Assembly: GCF_015082335.1 (NCBI RefSeq)
Contig: NZ_BLRL01000001.1
Location: forward strand, 620,001-684,000
Reading direction: 5' to 3'
Length of the DNA stretch: 64,000 bases
Source: Moritella sp. F3
GTDB taxonomy: Bacteria > Pseudomonadota > Gammaproteobacteria > Enterobacterales > Moritellaceae
The translations under genes were made by a program, and so were the position numbers. Below are positions 58,121 to 64,000 of the stretch, in pieces. The notes beneath the pieces were generated by a model. That model did no database searches. It had not been told where the DNA came from and was given only the letters and a program-made list of their open reading frames with translations. The first letter of the stretch is position 1; each line of letters opens with the position of its first letter.

Positions 58121-61066
58121 TTATGTAGATTCAGATAGTTGCTGCATATAATGCTTTAATTGGTCGGTAGAATTGTGAATTAATAAATCTAATGTTGCTA
58201 ATTCTGACTCCGATAACACTTTAGTTTTACAAGATAGTTCAAGTTGCTGACAAAGTGTGTACAACGCAATCAACCCTAACCCGGCCGCCGCCCCTTTTAA
58301 TTTATGCAGTAATTGTTCTTGCTGCTCTGCATTCAGTGCAGCAAAGTCACTGTAATCCGATTGCGTCTGCTCACAAAATAAATGCCCGAGCGCAATGATC
58401 TTATCTTTCCCTAAATATTGAAGGTCTTGCTCGAGTGTTGACGTATCTAATAATGAAGAATCTAGTAATAAAGAATCCAGTAAAGGGGCTGATAATGCAG
58501 AACCTAGCAGCATCCCATCAGCAATAACCACCGTAGATGGTTCATACTCATCCGTACAAACAACATTCGCCATAACCTTATAAATAGCCCCTTTCAGGCG
58601 TTTCATTTGAACTGGTTTCGCAATAAAACCATCAAAGCCTGAATCAATGAAGTTCGTAATATCGTCTTGAAATACATGAGCAGATACCGCGATGATTTTT
58701 AATTGTCGCTGCTTACATTTGGCCATGTCTCGTAACTGCTCAGCCAGCACGACCCCATCAATATCCGGCAAATTAATATCCAACAAGGCTAAATCAACAT
58801 TCTGATGCTCATACAGCTTAAGTGCTGAGGCACCATCGCAAGCGGTATAAACATCATGACCTAATTTTCTAACCAGTTCATAGGCAATATCTCGATTAAT
58901 TTGATTGTCTTCAACAATAAGAATGCGAAAGCGTTTTTTTGCCTCGACCACGGTTGACACGATTGCTAACTGTTCATCAATCAAGTCTTGTGGTGGCACT
59001 TCTAATGGTATCGTAAAGTAGAAACAACTCCCCTGCGCTTCAACACTGGTTAGCGATAACGTCCCTTGAATAGCGGATACTAAGCGTCGACAAATAGCGA
59101 GCCCTAACCCTGTCCCCGCAGCGTTGCTTGGGTTCTTGACTTGCGTAAAGGCTTCGAAGATCTCTCCCTGTTTATCTTGTGCAACACCACATCCCGTATC
59201 ATGAATACTAAAACGAAGTTGCCCCTCCTCTTCAGCAACCACAAGTGCAACACTGCCAGAATGAGTAAACTTAATCGCATTGCTCACCAAGTTAAGGATA
59301 ATTTGGCGCAGTTTGCCTAAGTCAGCGAGCACCCAAGTATCTCGTGTGACACCGAGTTCAAAGGTTAACTGCAATCCTTTACTTTCCGCCCTCGCACGCA
59401 TCAGTTCAATGACATTATGGCCTAGGCTATTTAGATTGACGGCACGTTTAGATACTTCAATATGGCCAGCCTCAATTTTAGAATAATCAAGAATATCATT
59501 CAGAATATCTAATAGGTCTTCACCCGATGTAAGAATCGTTTGGGTATACGCCTGTTGCTTGGTCGACAGCGTGGTATCAGAGAGCAGCTCTAATGTCCCC
59601 AGCATACCATTCATCGGAGTTCGAATTTCGTGACTCATATTCGCAAGAAATACCGACTTAGCATTATTAGCATCTTCCGCCTGTTTCTTGGCGATAGCAT
59701 GTCCAATAGATTCGTTATTCAACTGCTTATTAATCTGCAGTAACTGCTCTGTTCTTTGTTTAACTATTTGCTCTAGGTTTTCTTTATGCAGGCGTAACTC
59801 TTTTTCAATTTTAATTTGCTCTTGTTCAAGCTTCTGCTTTTTCAGAGCGTTGTCACGAAAGACATCTAACGCTAATGCCATTTGTTTTAGCTCGAAATCA
59901 TCCGACGGTTCGACATTGATTTCGAGATCGCCCTCTGCCAGATTTTTAATCACTTGAGTATGTTTCGATAATTTAAATACAATACCTTGATATACAATTT
60001 TCCACATCACACCAATGATCACGATTAATGACAGAAAGGTAACGAAAACAAGGATACGCTGCGACCAAGAAACCAATTTTTGGTGCTGTTGGCTAGTTTG
60101 CTGTGCTTGCAGCGTTTGTTCATCAACAAGGACACGGATGCCTTGGTTCAGTTCACTGAGTTGCGTTGAAATATACAGGTGTAACAGATCCTGTTTTTCT
60201 TCTAATATGAGATACTCACGTTGCTGATTAATCAGTGCGCTAAAGGAATTCAAGCTTACCATTGCAGATTGAACCAACTCTAAACGATAAGGGTCTTTGA
60301 TTGAATCCATCAGCTGATTAATGATGTATAAGAGTTCATCTTTTTGCTGTGTTAATATAATGAGTCGTGCAGGCTGCGAAGTATTGATGATCAAGTTCGC
60401 AATTTTTCCCAGTTGTAAGCTGTACCTTTCCAAGGCGGTCATTTTATCTAATAAATTAAGATCTTCGTCAATAACAAGGTCTATGTCTTGATAGATAATA
60501 TCTTTGTCAGTGTTCTGTTCAACTAAGTCATAAAGCCCAGCGAGCCTCACGAGTGTAAAAGTGCTGGCGTTAGCGACTTGAGATTGTGACAATTGGAAAA
60601 TATGATGCACCCCCTCTGTTACCTGTTGAAAGGACACTTGGCGCTGCAGCTTTCCCTTAATATGCAGCTTGGCATTGTCATTTAGCTGGCGAATATTTTT
60701 AATAATATTTATTTTTTGGGTGACTAAGTGACGTACATTATTGCTGCCAAGCTCGGACATATCAAAGGCCTGAAACTTTTTACCAATGGCGCGATTTAAC
60801 TGAGTCAGTTCAGTATTTATTCTTTGGCGTTCGTCATCATTCGAGGCATTTTTGAGTAAGGTTGTTCGGTTAGTTATGTGTAAACTTATATTTGCTAACT
60901 CACGTGCGCTTGATAAGGTTGGCAAGGTTTGTTGTGTGATCTGCTTACCCGTATCTGCAATAAGGCTTAAACTGTACCAAGACACAGTGCTGATAATAAC
61001 CAATAAGCTGGCAACAAAGCTAAACGCAAACAGCAATTTGTTGCCAATACTTTGACGAAATCGCAC
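58121..61066 (-). CDS. torS: TorS-like hybrid sensor histidine kinase
   Basis: TorS senses trimethylamine N-oxide with the periplasmic protein TorT and starts a four-step phosphorelay. The 981 residues contain TM1 at about 10-35, a long helical periplasmic sensor, TM2 at about 335-357, HAMP, a histidine kinase domain with His479 in [12 protein letters not shown], an ATPase domain ([16 protein letters not shown]), a receiver with Asp763 in [11 protein letters not shown] and a C-terminal HPt with His921 in [12 protein letters not shown]. All phosphorelay sites are present. torT is divergent, 99 bp away. Confidence 0.93.
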   Translation of the reverse strand: MRFRQSIGNKLLFAFSFVASLLVIISTVSWYSLSLIADTGKQITQQTLPTLSSARELANISLHITNRTTLLKNASNDDERQRINTELTQLNRAIGKKFQAFDMSELGSNNVRHLVTQKINIIKNIRQLNDNAKLHIKGKLQRQVSFQQVTEGVHHIFQLSQSQVANASTFTLVRLAGLYDLVEQNTDKDIIYQDIDLVIDEDLNLLDKMTALERYSLQLGKIANLIINTSQPARLIILTQQKDELLYIINQLMDSIKDPYRLELVQSAMVSLNSFSALINQQREYLILEEKQDLLHLYISTQLSELNQGIRVLVDEQTLQAQQTSQQHQKLVSWSQRILVFVTFLSLIVIIGVMWKIVYQGIVFKLSKHTQVIKNLAEGDLEINVEPSDDFELKQMALALDVFRDNALKKQKLEQEQIKIEKELRLHKENLEQIVKQRTEQLLQINKQLNNESIGHAIAKKQAEDANNAKSVFLANMSHEIRTPMNGMLGTLELLSDTTLSTKQQAYTQTILTSGEDLLDILNDILDYSKIEAGHIEVSKRAVNLNSLGHNVIELMRARAESKGLQLTFELGVTRDTWVLADLGKLRQIILNLVSNAIKFTHSGSVALVVAEEEGQLRFSIHDTGCGVAQDKQGEIFEAFTQVKNPSNAAGTGLGLAICRRLVSAIQGTLSLTSVEAQGSCFYFTIPLEVPPQDLIDEQLAIVSTVVEAKKRFRILIVEDNQINRDIAYELVRKLGHDVYTACDGASALKLYEHQNVDLALLDINLPDIDGVVLAEQLRDMAKCKQRQLKIIAVSAHVFQDDITNFIDSGFDGFIAKPVQMKRLKGAIYKVMANVVCTDEYEPSTVVIADGMLLGSALSAPLLDSLLLDSSLLDTSTLEQDLQYLGKDKIIALGHLFCEQTQSDYSDFAALNAEQQEQLLHKLKGAAAGLGLIALYTLCQQLELSCKTKVLSESELATLDLLIHNSTDQLKHYMQQLSEST

Positions 61067-61165
61067 GGTAATCTCCTATGATTATTTGAGTATAATTAAA
61101 ATCACAACAAGTACAAAAATAGCGTCGTTGACAAACAACCGCACCGAGCAAATATAACTTATCCA

Positions 61166-62224
61166 GTGGTATCATTTATTGTGAAATATATTATTAAATC
61201 TTTGTTTTTATTTATGACGTTACTGTTCATTACATTACGATTCAGCCTACCCGCGAGGGCAACAGATAACGAGCAGCTAGATGCTATTCCGTCTCAAAGC
61301 ATTGCTCAAGATAAGGTGCGACTTTGTGCCGTCTACCCTCACCTTAAAGACTCATACTGGCTAAGTATCAATTTTGGCATGACTGAGCGCGCAAAACAAA
61401 GAGGTATATCATTAAAAGTGCTGGAAGCAGGTGGTTATCAAAATAGTCACGAGCAATGGGCACAAATTCAGCAATGCCTCACGTGGCAAGCCGATGCGAT
61501 ATTAGTCGGTGCAGTTTACTATGATCAACTAGGGCCCAAACTCACTACACTCAACAAAACAGTGCCTTTGTTTGGTTTAGTCAATGAGATATCCACACCG
61601 AGTCTCACCGCGAGTACGAGTGTATCTTGGTACAAAATGGGGGAAGAACTAGGAAATTACTTGAGTCGTAAACACCCCAAGACAGCGAGCAATACCAAAT
61701 TAAAACTGGCTTGGCTTCCCGGTCCTAAATCTGGTGGTGGCAGCGAACAAGCAACATTGGGGCTAAAAAATGCGTTGAAAAACAGTGACGTTGAGATCGT
61801 CTCAATTAAATACGGCCTTAATAATAAAATGCATCAGTTTTCACTGATAAGCGAAATCCTCGCAGAATTTAAAGACGGTGAACTCGACTACCTTGCAGGA
61901 AACGCGATAATGGCCGAAATGGCAATCAATGAATTGGGGAAATTGGAACAAGACAAGCGTCCGCAAATTGTTAGTCATTACCTCAGTCACGGTGTGTATC
62001 GAGGTATCAAACGTGGCAAGATCCTGATGGCCAATTCCGATCAGATGGTATTACAAGGCGCGATGGCGATAGATCAAGCTGTTGACTATTTATTAAATAA
62101 ATCCTATATAGCGCATCAAGAACCTGAAATTCTCACTGTAACCAAAGACTTGCTCCCTCAATTCCCAAGAGAAAAATCGTTGTCACCCAGCGACTTCAAA
62201 CCTATTTATTCTGTGACACCTTAA
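61166..62224 (+). CDS. torT: TorT-like periplasmic TMAO-binding protein
   Basis: TorT binds TMAO and contacts the TorS sensor domain. The frame starts at a GTG at 61166; a GTG at 61181 is an alternative, and neither has a clear ribosome site. A signal peptide of about 32 residues ends near LPARA. The remaining residues have the periplasmic-binding fold of type 1, with CAVYPHLKDSYWLSINFGM at the start of the first lobe and GPKSGGGSEQA later, as in TorT. It is divergent from torS and convergent with torR. Confidence 0.92.
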   Translation: MVSFIVKYIIKSLFLFMTLLFITLRFSLPARATDNEQLDAIPSQSIAQDKVRLCAVYPHLKDSYWLSINFGMTERAKQRGISLKVLEAGGYQNSHEQWAQIQQCLTWQADAILVGAVYYDQLGPKLTTLNKTVPLFGLVNEISTPSLTASTSVSWYKMGEELGNYLSRKHPKTASNTKLKLAWLPGPKSGGGSEQATLGLKNALKNSDVEIVSIKYGLNNKMHQFSLISEILAEFKDGELDYLAGNAIMAEMAINELGKLEQDKRPQIVSHYLSHGVYRGIKRGKILMANSDQMVLQGAMAIDQAVDYLLNKSYIAHQEPEILTVTKDLLPQFPREKSLSPSDFKPIYSVTP

Positions 62225-62236
62225 GTTAATAGGCTC

Positions 62237-62974
62237 TTATAACAGCTCTGCTGCAAATAAATAACCTTCACCATGCACGGTAACAAAATAGGCTGGGTTT
62301 TTAGGATCCGATTCTATTTTATTACGCAAGCGACGTACTAATACATCGATCGTGCGATCATTCGGCGCTTCAACCCGATGATTGATTAAATTAAGTAATC
62401 GATCTCGAGATAAAACTCGTTCGGGATGTGTAATGAAAGCCACTAACATTTCAAATTCGGCTTTGGTTAACTTAACCTGTTCCCCGTGTCGGCACAGCTT
62501 GCGTTTAGATACGTCAAAAGTACAATCACCAAAATGAAATAGTTCATCATTTTCGTCTCTTTTAATAGCATGCGCTAATTCATTGTTTGCTTGAGTCGTT
62601 AACGAAATACGCCACAGTAAATTTTTTACTCGCACTAATAACTCACGAAATTCAAAAGGCTTGGTGACATAGTCATCTGCGCCCATTTCTAGACCTACAA
62701 TTCTATCAATCGCATCTGTGCGTCCAGTCACTAAGATAATACCGATATTTGATTGGCTACGAAGCGTCCGAGTGATCATCAAGCCATCTTCATCGGGCAA
62801 GTTAATATCGAGCATGACAAGATCGATATGATGATTATTGAGTACGATATTCATCTCGGCCTTACTCGCAGCCTCACTAACTTGGTAACCCTCATGCTGA
62901 AAGTAACCAACAAGCTTAGCTCGGGTTATTGCTTCATCTTCAACAACCAGAATATGCTTATTTTTCAAATTCAT
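62237..62974 (-). CDS. torR: TorR-like response regulator (OmpR family)
   Basis: The 245-residue regulator has a receiver domain with phospho-acceptor Asp56 in VMLDINLPDEDG, Lys in VTKPFEFREL, and a C-terminal OmpR winged helix (RKLCRHGEQVKLTKAEFEML, RTIDVLVRRLRNKIE). It matches TorR, which activates the TMAO reductase operon after phosphorylation through TorS. The stop lies 12 bp from the torT stop. The torCAD target genes are not in the window. Confidence 0.94.
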   Translation of the reverse strand: MNLKNKHILVVEDEAITRAKLVGYFQHEGYQVSEAASKAEMNIVLNNHHIDLVMLDINLPDEDGLMITRTLRSQSNIGIILVTGRTDAIDRIVGLEMGADDYVTKPFEFRELLVRVKNLLWRISLTTQANNELAHAIKRDENDELFHFGDCTFDVSKRKLCRHGEQVKLTKAEFEMLVAFITHPERVLSRDRLLNLINHRVEAPNDRTIDVLVRRLRNKIESDPKNPAYFVTVHGEGYLFAAELL

Positions 62975-63089
62975 TCCTTAATAACTTTCCACTAGCGAGC
63001 AAAATGACAATAGAGCATTAATCGCCAACATTTGCAATGGATTATACCAGTAGCGGCGTAAGTGCGGTCTGTAAGTAAATATGATCACA

Positions 63090-63755
63090 TCAACTCCGGC
63101 TAACTTTTGCACTGTAAATTGAATAAGAAAATGCCAATAGCAAACAAATACCAGCGGGAATATACAGGGCATAAAAGCTTAACAGACTAAAAAAGTATGC
63201 GCCGAATGAACCACCTGAAATGAAGCCGATAATAATCAGGATAAACAAGGATGCCTTTCTTTTATCAAACCCTTCACCTCTTAATCTTGCTCCTAACATA
63301 ATACCCAAGTCAGTGAATATACCGGTTAAATGCGTTGTACGGATCACCGCCCCACTGTAAGTCGTGACCAGTGCGTTTTGTAAGCCGCACGCTGCTGAAA
63401 CCAAATAATTGCCCTGAACTGCACCGTCAACCAAGAAATACATCGAGCCCAAGATAAGCATCCCCTCTAAAACAAGCAGAGCACTGTAGTTACGCCCCAA
63501 TTTTAATGCGCCACTGCGCAGGAGGTAACCCGATATAACAGAACCAATTAAGAAACTAAGAATAACGAAAGCCAAGTGCAGTACATCAGAGAAATTGGCG
63601 TTAACAAGACCAGTACCAAGCAGTGTCGCAGTGCCAGATAGGTGGGAAACAGCTTGGTGTTTGAAGCCTAATAAACCGATAGAATTAATCAGCCCAGCAA
63701 CCAGTGCCAGCACAAACGAACCATATTCTACCCAGCGCGGTAATTTAGTTATCAT
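63090..63755 (-). CDS. DUF1275 (YoaK-like) membrane protein
   Basis: The 221-residue protein has six membrane helices and the DUF1275 motifs: ALVAGLINSIGLLGF near the start, SHLSGTATLLG at about 37-47, AACGLQNALVTTYSGAVIRTTHLTG in shortened form (Cys-Gly-x-Gln-Asn) and LTGIFTDLGIMLG. The function of this family is unknown. It is transcribed toward torR, with 115 bp between. Confidence 0.88.
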   Translation of the reverse strand: MITKLPRWVEYGSFVLALVAGLINSIGLLGFKHQAVSHLSGTATLLGTGLVNANFSDVLHLAFVILSFLIGSVISGYLLRSGALKLGRNYSALLVLEGMLILGSMYFLVDGAVQGNYLVSAACGLQNALVTTYSGAVIRTTHLTGIFTDLGIMLGARLRGEGFDKRKASLFILIIIGFISGGSFGAYFFSLLSFYALYIPAGICLLLAFSYSIYSAKVSRS

Positions 63756-63773
63756 GACTATCCTTTAAGCCTT

Positions 63774-63878
63774 TCACAGCTTGTTTAATGGAAGACCGTA
63801 TAACGTCGATTCCACTGTCACTTTATTACCGCGAACAGTAACAAATTTAGTGCTAATTACCAATTGAGAGTCCAACAT
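63774..63878 (-). CDS. possible small protein (34 aa)
   Basis: A 34-codon frame begins at an ATG with GGATAGGG just upstream and ends 18 bp before the DUF1275 start. The sequence reads plausibly as alternating strands (KFVTVRGNKVTVES). It could be a leader, a small gene or a remnant of a longer gene. I cannot tell which. Confidence 0.3.
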   Translation of the reverse strand: MLDSQLVISTKFVTVRGNKVTVESTLYGLPLNKL

Positions 63879-64000
63879 CCCTATCCTAAATCAAATAAAA
63901 CACAGGGAAACCATACGAGGTAGTCGTAGCTGTATATAAAATTGGCTGCTCTGTGGGTCATGACGTTATCATTCACTCACAAATGCATCACTGATCTTGT

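Overview
The window comes from the chromosome of a heterotrophic, facultatively anaerobic gammaproteobacterium. The histidine utilisation operon, mannitol and trehalose phosphotransferase systems, E. coli-type accessory genes (YghU, YqjG, YhaJ, YhaK, ElaA, YjaB, YiiM homologues) and a TorS/TorT/TorR trimethylamine-oxide sensor together suggest a cold or marine lineage such as Moritella, Psychromonas, Shewanella or Vibrio relatives. The genus is an inference; there is no rRNA in the window. No tRNA, rRNA, intact insertion sequence or CRISPR array was seen.

Layout. 0-1 kb: the end of an outer-membrane barrel gene and a TetR regulator. 1.1-7.7 kb: hutC and hutIGUH, which convert histidine to glutamate plus formamide, with HutC-like operators before hutC and hutI. 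8-10.7 kb: a Crp/Fnr-like regulator and a BCCT transporter. 10.9-13.4 kb: a DsbA-like protein, a DUF1971 cupin and a 6-phospho-beta-glucosidase. 13.7-18.5 kb: a small unknown gene and mtlA-mtlD-mtlR behind CRP-like sites. 18.5-24.8 kb: a long RecX-like protein, a SEC-C miniprotein, a DHH phosphoesterase, a lipoprotein, a chemoreceptor and a YghU-type GST. 25-27.6 kb: a polar amino-acid ABC transporter.

27.7-30.2 kb is AT-rich and looks decayed or acquired: a broken secreted-protein gene, a membrane acyltransferase and an acetyltransferase interrupted by an in-frame UGA. 30.4-35.7 kb: an IclR regulator, a MOSC protein and a yhaJ/yqjF/yqjG/yhaK-like group whose LysR gene also has an early in-frame UGA. 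35.7-42.8 kb is a complete trehalose system: maltoporin-type porin, TreB, TreC, TreR and glucokinase. It carries three copies of the palindrome GGGAGCGCTCCC and one weaker relative, as expected for one TreR regulon. TreB makes trehalose 6-phosphate, TreC splits it to glucose and glucose 6-phosphate, and Glk phosphorylates the free glucose.

43-52 kb is accessory: an EamA transporter, a Crp-like regulator, ElaA, and then a lipase (class 3) and a protein joining about nine membrane helices to a lipoxygenase-like domain, with a transglutaminase-like gene upstream. The lipase-lipoxygenase pair is the most unusual content: it suggests release and oxygenation of polyunsaturated fatty acids at the membrane. 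52-58 kb: PhzF-like protein, HxlR regulator, YjaB-like acetyltransferase, a choline-kinase-like phosphotransferase with a 4 x 15 bp in-frame minisatellite, and an inositol-monophosphatase-family protein. 58-63.8 kb: torS, torT and torR (with no TMAO reductase genes in the window) and a DUF1275 membrane protein.
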